Assembly (NCBI RefSeq): GCF_001680005.1
Contig: NC_033564.1
Span: 1,612,001-1,676,000, forward strand
DNA: 64,000 bases
Reading direction: 5' to 3'
Origin: Plasmodium coatneyi
Lineage: Eukaryota > Apicomplexa > Aconoidasida > Haemosporida > Plasmodiidae
Made by a program: the position numbers and the translations under genes. This document shows positions 11,211 through 22,082 of the stretch, one piece after another (the first letter of the stretch is position 1; every line of letters starts with the position of its first letter). Below the pieces are notes generated by a model, which had not been told where the DNA came from, searched no databases, and was given only the letters and a program-made list of their open reading frames with translations.

Positions 11211-14200
11211 CTATATCTCCCTAAACCTGGAATCTGAACCTTGAACCAGTTCCTTCGGAACATCAACCATAGAAACTTGTTCCTCAGGAACATATTCTTC
11301 TTTTATGAATTCGCTTCCAATAAATTCTTGAACCAAAATTTCAAAAAAGTTTTCCTTCGTCGAATGGAGGTCCTCTTTTTGACATTCGTCTAAGACTTCT
11401 AAATGAATATCAATAATCATGCGTCGACCTAGACCACGATGACCAGGAACTCGTTCTTTTGGCTTCTTCGTTTTTGTTGGAACAGATCTGGGTTGTCTGC
11501 GTTTTTTTACTAAGGTATATTCATGGGGACAATCTTGGTGGTCCCCATGATCAGGGAGTTGTTCTTCCAAAGTTGCTGGACCACGTACTTGATGTGCTCT
11601 TTTGTAACGTTTTCTTCGCTTACCGAGGAAAAAATACTAAAAAAAGAATAAAAGAAAAAGTAATTTTTAGGGTGCGGAAATGTTGTTCCTAAGAACAGAA
11701 CAATCAGTATAAAATAAGTGCGAAGTGTTCATCTAAGGTGAAAAAATGGGGGCTAAAAGGTGTGTTCATTTTCCTTCCTCTTCTTTTTTTTTTTTTTTTT
11801 TTTTCTTTCTTTTTCCTTGCTTTTCCTCCTTTCCTTTTTTTTGTATGCAAACATTAGATGCATATCCCTCCCTAAACAGCTCAACAACTGGCTACACTGT
11901 TGTCCTTACTCCCTGAAACAGCTAAAGAACAGGTCATATTGTTCTTCATATACCCTGAAACAGATAAACACCAGGCCATATTGTTGTCCTCACATCCTAA
12001 AATAGCTAAAGTGTGAAAACTTTAACCTTATTTGCGACATCCTACACACCCCTAAATGCGAAATCCTATACCTTAAGTGTGAAATACAACCCAACCCCCC
12101 ACTGATTCATTCACATTGATTTTTATTTTTTCTTTCATTTTCCTTTTTTTTTTTCTTTCTTCCTTTCCTTCCTTCCCCTTTCTTTCTTTTTTTTCGTGCT
12201 TTTTTTTTCTTTTCTTTTTTCTTTTTTCTTTTTTCTTTTTTTTTTTTTTTTAAGTTTTTTTTTCTTTTACCCTCGAAAGGAGATAGGTCATGGCAGAAAT
12301 ACCGATGAAGACAGGAATTGTAGGAAGGTACGAAGTAAGGAATCCGAAAGGGTGGATCATCTTTTCCTTCCTTACGTTCCTTACTACTTCGTTAGGTTTT
12401 AGTGGACTAGGTGAACTTGGCCCGGCCGGCCGCACAGGTGGAACTTTCTGATCATGCTGTATGTGTCCTGTTGCTGGATTAGATGCCATGGCGGAATGAT
12501 CAGCGCCCCCCTGTTTAGGCACTTGGTCTGCGTCATCCCCGGAATCCTCTGATTTCGTAGCAGCAGGGGTAGTCTTCCTAGGCATGTAGGCTCCGCCGAA
12601 TACTTCGAATGAACTATCATCGTCAATATCGAAGAAAACAGAGCCAGGTGGGTCTATAATACTATCAATGTGATTGTAATTCTGGCCTGGAATTTGGAGT
12701 GTCGATTCCTCCTTCCTCTTAGGGCTCTGTGGGTTCGGTAGTGATAGGCCATTCGTCTGGGGAGTCTTTATAGTTCCTGTATCTGAAAAATAAAATGGGG
12801 AAAAATGGTTCCAGTATAATCATGAGTTATTGTACTTAAAATGCTGAGTGCTCCCCTGTTGTGCATAACTATCAGGAGTGTTCTTCCTCCTTGGTTATGA
12901 TTACCTGGATCTTGAGGAGCAGGAGCGGCATCAGGGGCAGTTCCTGGAGATGAAAAATAAGTAATGAAGAGTTCGATTAGGTACGATAATAAACTGTATC
13001 ATCTAGAACGTTGCCTGCATCACCCCTGAATTATTCTTACCTGGATCCGATGAAGTGGAAATGGCCGGAGCAACTGCTTTATCCTTTTTAACAGGACCTA
13101 TACCATCTACAGTGGGACCTGCAATTACGGGTGTGGAGATGAGGTTTATGCTAACGTCAGCTGCCTTACCACCTGGTAAAACGAAAGTACCCCGACTGAA
13201 TTGATCATCATCGTCGAACTTGCCGCAACCAGTACCAACACATTTCACACCACCTATACTATTATTATCATCATCGTCCAGAGGTGGACCCTTGAAATTG
13301 TTAATACCCTGTGGAATCCTACCTGTTGAAGTTACATCATCTTCTTTTCTATAAGTGCTTTCAGTTGCCTTAATATTCGGTTCCGACGGTTCTTGCTTAG
13401 CTTTCGGTTGTGTACTCTGCTTACATAAAGTATCTATAGTATACAGAGTTGTCTTTATGTCTTTATGCCCTTCAAGTTTCATTTTTACTTCGTCCGACAG
13501 TTTCTTCCCTCCCACTTGACAATTTTTATAGTCCTCCTTCTTGCAAAGATCACAATCACCATTCTTCTTATCAGCACACCAAGTGCTCTTATTTTGTGCT
13601 CCCAGCTCGAAAGCCTTTTTTATGCCTTCCTCTATGGAACAGAAAGGTTGTACCTGCTCTTCCAGCTTCCTTACGAATTCATTTAACATTACGCAGGCCA
13701 TAGTTTGTTTAAATTTCCGATAATTCTTCGCTTGACTGTCCGTTTTCTGGTTGTCCGTCTGAATGCTATATATATGGTGGAATGCTCTAGTTACGTATTT
13801 GCATGCTTCTTTGTTCGCTGCGAGCGTGGCGTCATCTTGCACTGCAATATTATTGCATTCCTTGTCAGCATCCACATTCACTGTAGGTATTTTCTCAATA
13901 AGTTGTGTCCAGGCATTTGGAATGTCTGTCCAACTGTCCTTCTAAAAAAGTAAGGAAAAAAAAGGGGGGGAAAGTGTAAATATAAATAGTGTTTATGGAA
14001 AAACTTTTCTGCTCCTTTCTGTGGAAGTATATATTCCACCACTGTAATTCTAAAAAATTAGACAGCAATGTCCAATATGAATCCTTTCCAAACCTCCCAA
14101 AACTTTTTGCGCTTCCCTTGCGCTTTGTGCTCTTCCTCTTCCCTTCTGTCCCTGGTCCACTGTGATATTACACATTGGACGCGATCACATAAGGAGTTCT

Positions 14201-17200
14201 CATTTATAGTATTTATATCAGTTAGTGTTTTTTGTATGTTGGTACCGTTCGTCCCACTGAACAGTTCTTTCACTTTGTTTTTTGCATTGTATGTGTTGCT
14301 GTCTTTTCCAACTGTGCAATTTAAGTTAGGTTTCCTTTCACACTTTATACAATCACCACCCGTACCCTTCATTTTTTCCGCACACCAATTGTCTTTCTGT
14401 TTATTTCCCTTCTCAAATGCTTGATTTATTGTTTTCTCATCGACCTTACAGGGGGATTTAACATGCTCTCCCAATTCATCTGCATAAGCATTTAGAACTA
14501 AGCATAACATAGTTTGCTTAAATAATCGGTTATCTTCAGGGTTTTTTTCCTGCTTCACGTCGTCTTCCGTAATACCGTAAATGTACTGTAACCCCGAAGT
14601 AATATATTGGCATGCTCTTATTTCTGGGGCAGTGACTATTTTACTAGTTTGCTCTGAATCAGTACAGGAACTTTTCATACTTGCGTACTTTGTAGATATT
14701 TCACCAAACATTTCTGTGACCTCCTTGCTAATGCCATTCTTAATTGCGTCCTACTCATATAGAAGAACAGAAGAACATATATGTACATATTCTCCTCCAT
14801 GTATGTATATAAATTCTACAGACAGTACATTATAAATTAATGTTCATAAAGAGTACTAATTCTTATACAACAATAGACTACAATGTAGTAGATTATTGTT
14901 CCCTTACCCAATTTATGTTGGTCCCCTGTTGCCCCTTATTCTGGTGCCATTTTTCTGATACACATTTTACACGATCACATAAGTCTCCTTTCTCCTTACA
15001 GTTTTCACCTATAAAAAGCACGCACAGTGAAGGAATGAATAGTAGGGAAGTAGATTCCTTCCTTCTTCTACATTTCACTTTTACTTTTTTTTTCCTTCCT
15101 TTTCCATTCTTCTTCTCTTTCTTTGTTTCCTTCCTTTTTTTTCTTTTCCTTCCTCCTTTTTTTCTTTTTTTTTTTTTTTTTTTGTTCCTTCCTTCCTCTT
15201 CCCCCTTTTTCTTCTTCCTTCCTTTTAAGGGTGTGGAAAAAAAAAAAAAGGGGGGGAAAGGAAGCAAGGAAAGAAAAAAAAAAAAAAAAAAAAGAAAGGA
15301 CAGTGGTTGGGGTGTTGAGTTAATGTTAGTGTGGGTGATGATATTGTGTACACCCTTCCTCCTTTTTTTTTTTCCTCATTTTTTTTTCTTCCTTTTTCCT
15401 TTTCCTCATTTTTTTTTCTTCCCTTTTTCTTTTTTTTTCTTTTTTTTTTCTACTTTTCGTTTTTGTATGCACACTTTATGTTTATACCCCTCCCTAAGCA
15501 GCTGAACAACAGGCCACATCGTAGTTCTTATACCCTGAAAGAGCTAAATAGCATGTCACATGGTTGCCTTTACACACTAAATGCTAAATCCTACACATAC
15601 ACACCCTAAAATGTGAAATTCTACACACAAACCCCTAAAATGCGAAATCTAACACACACCCTAAAACCTTAAACTTAAGTGTGAAATCCTACACGCACAC
15701 CCCTAAAATGCAAAATCTTACACATGCACACCCTAAAATGCGAAATATTACACAAAAACACCCTAAAATGTGAAATCCTACATACACACACCCTAAAATG
15801 CGAAATCCTACACTCCTTTACTCATTCACGTATTCATTCACGCCTTTCTTTTTTTTTTTTTTCTTTTTTCTTTCTTTTAATGTTATGTTCTACTTACCTT
15901 TCTCTACAGATGGTGAAGGTGGTGCTGGATTAGACGGTGGTTGTGGATCCTTCAGTGCGTCTGGTATGACTTCGTTAATGGCTTCGCCCAAAATCTGTGA
16001 CATTGCATTTTCCTCCTCCTTCAATATGTTCCCAACTTTTCCAACAGTACTTTGCAATTCCTTCATTTCTTCCATATTGTTGATTACTCCGTTATCTGCC
16101 CTCCCATCAGGGCGAGGATGCACTGTACCTGCTAGCACATTAGCTACATACTGCCTCTTACTTTCTTCACACCACCCTTTACTGTTCAGTGTACCTAACC
16201 CTTCCTTAATAACACTCCTCTGTAATAAGCTGTGCAGTTCGTACACCATATCTATGTTTTCTCCCCTACGCAAATTGGTGAATTTCCTATATTCACATTT
16301 CACATAATTCTCTTCCTTCTCCCACTCTGTGCTTAAGTTATCCATAGCCTCAAAAACGTAGTCTATAACTTCTTTCGGTGCACACTGCGCTTTCATCTGT
16401 AGCATCCATACTTTTAATAAGTCGCATGGGGGTATATGTTTTTCCTTACAAGCAGGATCCTTACTCTTCGGTTCATGTTGGTTACTTTTATTAGTCACCA
16501 TCATTAAATTCTTCAACATGATTCTACAGAAATCCTTATATTTATCTGCATCATATCCCTTTTCTAAATAACTGCTGTCACATACAGATGCCCAGATATT
16601 GAACTTATTCCAATCATACTTCCCAGGCTTATACTTCTCATCATCCCTTGTTGGTTGATTAAAGAATCTTGTGAACCATTCACCAATAGTGACTGTAAAG
16701 AAGGATGCACATTAATATATGTGCAAATTATATATATGTACCATTCATATGATTCCTACATTCTTATTTTATATAAAAAGGAAAAACATAAAAATACTGA
16801 TGTCCATAATGGCCATCTACATTTAAGGAGAAAAATTGATTGTTTACGTTCTTCTTCGTCATCGGCAAATATTCCTTGTTGGTTTTTATAACATGGATCC
16901 TTCTCTTTTAGACTTTTCCTCTTCTCTTTTACCTTTTGCGCTATTCTTTTTACATTCTCCTTTAAGGAAGTATTACTGGGACGCCTTAATTCCTCCAATA
17001 CTTTCTTATCTGGTAATCCAAGTAACATTGTAACACTTTCTTCTTCTTTTTGCTTCTGTTCCTCTTTATTACTGTGATGCTGCTCTAACTTACAATAGAC
17101 TTTACCACTCTGATCTACTAAACCTATTTTCCTATCACCCCCCCTTTTAACTACCTGTGCCCACTTCTTAACCTCATTCCCCAGAATTTTCTGTCCTATA

Positions 17201-18702
17201 GTTAAACTCCCCGCGTCGACTTCTGTACACTTCTCATATTTCCCATCGAGGTGGTATGCGCTAAGCGTTCCTTTCATCAGTTCCATTATGTAATTTGCAA
17301 TTTCCCCGAATTTGCAGTGGTCCCCATAGAGTTCCAGCATAGTTAATGTTCCTACTAAACATCTAAGGTAGGCCTCTATGTCAGTCAATTTCTCAACAAC
17401 CGGTTCTTCTGTCTTCTTCCCTTGTTCTCTTCCCCTGATTCCATTCATAAAATATTTTACTAGTACCATACCTTTACATAATTCTTTTTTATAAGGCGTA
17501 CTGACTTCATCATGCCACCCAGGAATGCTGCCACAAAGGTGCATTATTTCCTCCGGTTCCTGTGCCTGCAACCTTTTAATTAATTCATCAAATATTTTCT
17601 TGAAATCAGCCCACACTTTATCCTACAAGGAAAAAATTACCACAAAGAACACATATATATATGTGTGTGTATATACATTATTTTCCTGGGTTTACCTAAC
17701 ACACTGTGTGCTCCTCCGCCCGTTTTATTACCATACTATTCTAATACTACTATACTACTTTTTCCTCACATTTAAAATTCCTTACCCCAAATTGGTCCAC
17801 TTTGTCCATACCGTGCTTTCTTATCCATTTTGTCAATAATTTGGAGATGAAATGGAATTGCTGTGTGGTCATTTTTTTTGGTTCCGGTGCTGCTGCTGCT
17901 ACATTTGGATGTTGTTGTGGATGTGTGGCCGATACAAGACTCTTTTGCTGTTTTGGACATGTTTTTTTCGGGAACTTCTTATTTATTAAATCCATAATTC
18001 CCCTACTTTTGCTTATATCATCGCGAATATGTTGTAGCATACTGATTTTAGTTAATATTACCATAGGTTCCAATTGTTTGTACTCACATTCCTTGCATTC
18101 CCCCCCCGGATTAAGTAGCTCGCACAAGTATTCCATTGCATCATATGCACTTTTCATAATATTCCCTGCTTCACAATTTACATTCATGTACTCATGTAAC
18201 CATGAATTTATTATTGTACAGTATATGTGTTTTTTCATTTTTATATTAATTCTTTCCTTCTTGTTTGTTCCTGTTCCCAATTTCCATATTTTCAACAAAT
18301 TTTTTAAAATGAATTCACATACCCTTAATTCTTGTTCTGTTAATTTCGTCTTTCCATTATTCATTTGTGCGCATCCTGTTTGAGCCATATCATTACCATC
18401 TTTATCATTCATTTCTTTAAGGAACTCACTAATCCAAGTCCTTAATTCTATAAATAATTGTGTCTATAATTTAGAATAATATAGTCATATATATCCCCCC
18501 TGTGTAGTATATGCTCCCTATGCACACAGGATAATGGCATCATCTGATACAGGCACGCATTTACACTTTACATATAGCTTAAACTATATTATCTTACCTC
18601 CTTGGCGTCCTCGCTTTGTCCTTTATATCCATTTTCCTGCAACCATTCCTTCTTTAACGGGCCAAAAACCTTATCTTGATCTTGACCTTTCGTGGAAGAC
18701 AT
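11211..18702 (-). CDS. SICAvar: SICAvar variant surface antigen, ten exons
   Basis: Schizont-infected cell agglutination antigens are variant proteins placed on the infected red cell surface. Exons in gene order: 18702-18598, 18463-17786, 17622-16848, 16692-15898, 15008-14908, 14750-14094, 13941-13041, 12945-12907 (39 bases), 12782-12271 and 11636-11211. All phases join (1,662 aa). The start has an upstream in-frame stop. Cys-rich exons carry CDRVKC and CDRVQC motifs. Exon 9 holds the single membrane segment (about TSYLPTIPVFIGISAMTYLL). Exon 10 is the conserved cytoplasmic tail with KRRKRYKRAHQVRGP, PHEYTLVKKR and GRRMIIDIHLEVLDECQ. Introns obey GT-AG, but the exon 6 donor (GAG/GTTTGG) is weak. 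The tail stops at TAG 11213-11211, although family-like VPKE...SDS codons continue in frame behind it to another TAG at 11114. There is no signal peptide, as is usual for the family. Otherwise the gene appears intact. Confidence 0.93.
11870..12095. repeat. 41-43 bp tandem repeats in SICAvar intron 9, each headed by a telomere-like heptamer
   Basis: Three units start at 11870, 11911 and 11953 (41, 42 and about 43 bases) and a partial fourth starts near 11996. Each begins with CCCTAAA or CCCTGAA and continues as a degenerate form of CAGCTAAACAACAGGCC followed by ATTGTTGTCCT. After them, around 12044-12095, come decayed copies of the CCTAAATGCGAAATCCTA unit that is arrayed in intron 4. CCCTAAA and CCCTGAA are the two heptamers of the Plasmodium telomere, read on the C-rich strand. 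Confidence 0.75.
12118..12270. repeat. Purine/pyrimidine tract at the 5' end of SICAvar intron 9
   Basis: Almost pure C/T on the plus strand, so pure A/G in the transcript, with TTCC and CTTTT repeats. It begins directly at the exon 9 donor. A second such tract at about 11766-11850 sits near the 3' part of the same intron, on the other side of the telomere-like repeats. Confidence 0.7.
15050..15460. repeat. Long purine/pyrimidine tract in SICAvar intron 4
   Basis: About 400 bases dominated by TTCC/CTTT on the plus strand, with a strand switch near 15230 where the sequence becomes A/G-rich (GGGGGGGAAAGGAAGCAAGG) until about 15300. The pyrimidine block and the following purine block are roughly complementary, so the segment could fold into a large hairpin or form triplex-type DNA. 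The long apparent open frames on both strands here come from low complexity and are not coding. Confidence 0.7.
15492..15813. repeat. Telomere-like tandem repeats in SICAvar intron 4
   Basis: Two families adjoin. At 15492 and 15533 are two units of the same 41-43 bp repeat seen in intron 9 (CCCTAAGCAGCTGAACAAC and CCCTGAAAGAGC). From about 15577 to 15813 there are about seven to eight units of roughly 28-33 bases with the consensus CCCTAAAATGCGAAATCC followed by TACACACACA. Units differ mainly by C/T changes and by the length of the ACAC spacer. CCCTAAA is one permutation of the Plasmodium telomere heptamer. Confidence 0.8.
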
Positions 18703-18719
18703 TTTTTTTACCACATTAT

Positions 18720-19990
18720 TCAAAAACTTGGTCACTTATGAAATAAGAACAATATTTCATCAGGTACTATGTGCACAACACATTTTACACCCCTTCTTCC
18801 TTCATTCCTCTTTTCTACATTATTTCGTTCTTTTTTTTTTCTTCCTTAATTTTTTTTTCATTCTTTCACTTTTTCACTCTTTTTCTTCTCATTTTTGCTT
18901 TGTTTTTTTTCTCTTCATTCTATTTCTTTTCCTATTTTCCTTCATATTAATTTTATTGTTCCTTCTTTTAGTTCTTTTTTTTTTTTTTTTTTTTATATTC
19001 CTTACTTTGTATTTTCCCGTTTTTTTAAACTCTTCTCCTAATATTTTCCCCTCCTTCCTTCTTTCTTTTAAGAAAAAACAACCCCCTATTACTCCCTTAT
19101 AGACTGCACTTCCCTAAAAAAAGAAAGCAGGAATGAAGAAATTACCCTCCTTCCTTTTTTCTTTTTATATTTCTTTTTCCTCCAAAAAAAAAGAAAAAAC
19201 TTTCCTCTTCTATGCACAACATATACTACATCCTTCTAAAAAAGAAGGGGAAGGAGTTACCCACCTTTCTTTCTTTTTATTTAACCTTTTTTTTTTTTTT
19301 TTTTTTTTTTATTAAAACTTTTCTTTCTTTTTCTTTTTTTCTTTTTTGCTTTCTTCCTTTTTGCTTTTCATTTTACTTTTTAGGAAATTGTGGGAACTGT
19401 ATATAAGGAAGGGAAAGAACGAAATTAGAAAGCAAGGGAAGTTGCTTTCCTTTCTTCTTCCCCCTCTTTTTTTTTTTTTGAAATAAGGAGGAAATGGGAG
19501 GAAGGCCATGCAGGAAAATTTTTTTTTCTTTTTTTTTGTAGAAAAATACTCTGTATAAGAAAAGAAAGGTTATTATTCTTAAAGAGAAAAGTGAAAATTT
19601 TGAAAAAGGAAAAAGAGAAAAGTCAGTAATTCCTTCTTCCTCCCTTTTTAGAAAAATACATTGTATATAGGAAAGAGGAAGGAAGGGGAAGGAGAAGGGG
19701 AAGTTTGTTTCCCTCTCTTCCTCACTTCTCCTTTCTTCTCTCTTCTTCTTCTTTTTTTTTAAATAAGAAGAATGTATGGTGTATGTAAGGAAAGGAAAAA
19801 GAGGAGGAAGTATAAAATGGTAGGGTAGGTTCCTCCCTTCTTTTATTTTTAAATAAATCCAAAAAATGTATACAGTTTTCTTTTTTATCCCAGTTCTTCT
19901 TATTCCACCTGTACTAACTATAAATATTCTAAGAGAAATGTTCATTCTTGTAGTAATATTAAAAGGAAGTTATCATAAAAGAAAAAATAA
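18720..19990. repeat. Low-complexity 5' flank of SICAvar with repeated modules
   Basis: About 1.2 kb upstream of the SICAvar start. The first part (to about 19060) is nearly all T/C on the plus strand. From about 19060 to 19860 degenerate modules of roughly 100-130 bases alternate pyrimidine and purine blocks, joined by TAAAAAA or TAGAAAAATAC links. The motif GCACAACA occurs at about 18771 and again at about 19215 in the same context. No coding potential is believable. Near 19990 the sequence switches to ordinary, GC-richer unique DNA, which marks the right edge of the SICAvar island. Confidence 0.6.
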
Positions 19991-20575
19991 AATAAATGCA
20001 CAGTTTGTTGAGGAGCTCCGGTTAAGCAAAACACACGCATAAGTAATGCATACGAGGGGATATGTCCAATCGGAGTATAAAATAAAGGTACAGTCCACTG
20101 CGATCGGGTGAATGGGTAGGATTATGCAAGCGAGGAGCTCCCAACGGATGTTAGGCTCTGACTACGGCGTTGTAAAAAAAGGGGAATGAGCCTTGGGGAG
20201 CATTTTCCAAAAACATTACAGTTCAGTGGTATGATGTGGTATTCCCCAGGAGGGCGGCTTGTGGGTTGTGTTATCTAACTATGAGGAGTTTCTTCAAATG
20301 GGTGACTTTTACAAAGGGAGATTAGATGCTACTTGCGATAGGGCTGACCATATCACTTTGTTTACCCCCTCCCCTTTGCATGATCTCATTTATGTTATAC
20401 TCCTTTCTCGATCATTTTTGACGTCGAGTAGGCCATCGTACTATCGTGCAACCACAGCATGGGGACTTTGTGGCGCCGCCTCTGGTCCTCATGGTTTAAA
20501 AAATCCTCCAAGTTGTGCTGCAAAGGGGGAGTGGTGGATGGGAGATTAGTAAAAAAAGGAGGAATTCCTTATAAT

Positions 20576-21382
20576 TCAGTTATCCTGCTTCATATTTTTC
20601 CTCACTTTGGGGATAATTTTGCACAAAGTGCTGAACCGCCCCCTCTCAGACACCGTCAATTTGTAACCTTTCCGATCATCTCCAAATCGCTCTGCAGAAG
20701 GTACAGGGAAAGGAAAAAATTCAGCTCCTCCTTTTTCTGTTTCGAAAGGGGGTAAAGTGTGCACGTGTGGGTGTACATATATATGGATAAGTGTGTATAT
20801 GCACATGGGCGAGACATCACTTGGGGGATATGCAACCCATACGTGCCACTTCTCTCAGCATTCTGTTTGTTACCAGCTGTGCGAAGCGGGAACTGCACTT
20901 GGGTGTTATTTCCTGTGGCATTAAGGGGAGGGTGAAAGGGGAGCAAGTCACCATGTGGGAAACTGCACCGAGGAATACGTTCCATGTGGAGGTCGTGTCC
21001 TCCCCCGCCAAGCTTGCCGTTGCGGTCACCCGCACTCTTTGTGGTTGTCAACTCGTTTACCCAAATTGCAAAGTTCAAGGGGCCTCTGTCCCCGCATGCC
21101 CATTTGCTCATCCTGTTTTGACTGCCTAAATTTTTATAGCTCTGAGTCTTGGAAAGCCTTTTCCTGATTGCCTTTTCTTTGTATTCGTAGCAAAAGTTGT
21201 CGCTGTTCACGCTGCAGGAGAGAGGCAAATGGTAGGCAAAATGGTGAGCATAAGGATGGAAGGAAGGCTAGGGTGGAAAAAAAAAAAGGGGAAGGACGAT
21301 CTTGCAGAATGGGTGTATTTCTTATGTACTCATTTTCCCCTTCGAACAGAATAAACTGCCCAGCTTCCGACTGTTCCTCCAT
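20576..21382 (-). CDS. Small four-exon gene, conserved-looking protein of unknown function
   Basis: Assembled from splice signals and phase. Exon 1 starts at ATG 21382 (MEEQSEAGQF). It ends either before GTACAT (21330) or, less likely, at a GC donor (21306). Both leave two bases. Exon 2 (21211-21061) follows a clean CTCTCTCCTGCAG acceptor and ends TTTGG/GTAAAC. Exon 3 (20912-20843) follows CCTTAATGCCACAG, encodes EITPKCSSRFAQLVTNRML and ends before GTATGG. Exon 4 (20691-20576) follows CCTTCTGCAG and ends KVRKNMKQDN and TGA. The product is 129 aa (137 aa with the GC donor), basic, with no signal peptide or membrane segment, and I do not recognise a domain. An alternative is that exon 3 reads through to a TGA at 20819, giving a shorter protein. 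Three strong acceptors, matching phases and a composition unlike the neighbouring flanks make chance unlikely. Confidence 0.68.
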
Positions 21383-22082
21383 GTCTCCTTTGGAAGTTTT
21401 AATTGTTTTGAGTTAAAGAGAAGTTGCGAGGAATTATAAGACTCATTCCACATTTTCCTTGACCTGCGTTTGCTATCGCGTTCATTTGGGATTAACTGTC
21501 CACAACGTTGTGTCTTCATTTGGTTATATTTCACCTCAACGGTTGTTAAAAAAAAAAAATTATTTTTATTTTCCAGCTAGCCAAAATGATGGCACACACA
21601 AAAAAAAAAAAAAAAAATAGCGAAGAATCAAATAAATTAGCAAAATATGGAAACAAATACATAAATACTCAAATGTACGAGCAGCCAACAGGACGAACGA
21701 ACAAAGCTTAATTCGCATGTGGAGGGCGGGGAACAAATCTGCCGTAAAATCATGCCACACGGGGGGCCTCCCCCATTAACATGAAGCGACATGCACACTC
21801 CAGCAAATGGGCACATAAAAAATACAAACCGGTACAAACTGGCACAAAATGGCAAATGCTCCTTGGGTTATCCCTTTAATAGCTTTATGGCAGCTCTGAG
21901 CAGTACACAACGTGAAAGAAGGTGGAAGATGCCTCCCCATGAACGGAAAAAAGGAATGAAGCAAAAGCGTTAATTTTAAAAAATTCATCACCCATTTTGT
22001 GTTTGCCCAGTTTTGCGCTGTGGCAAACATGACGCACACTTTCACATCCTACCGCTCGCATTTTATCAATATGAGGAGCGAC
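21383..22082. other. Intergenic: OSBP 3' flank and upstream flank of the small gene
   Basis: About 700 bases with A runs at about 21549-21560 and 21600-21617. A short ATG frame at 21534-21322 overlaps exon 1 of the small gene in another frame and is probably 5' leader. Nothing else supportable is visible. Confidence 0.5.

Noticed and set aside
14840..15505. Plus-strand open frame of 221 codons over SICAvar intron 4
   Set aside because: It is composed of Phe/Leu and Lys/Arg runs from the purine/pyrimidine tract and lies antisense within a well-supported intron.
15577..15813. Regularly spaced repeats that look like a CRISPR array
   Set aside because: Units are degenerate, there are no unique spacers of constant length, and the locus is a eukaryotic intron. 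They are telomere-like tandem repeats.
19373..19945. Minus-strand open frame of 190 codons upstream of SICAvar
   Set aside because: Low-complexity translation of repeated purine/pyrimidine modules. No continuity with SICAvar exon 1, which has its own upstream stop.
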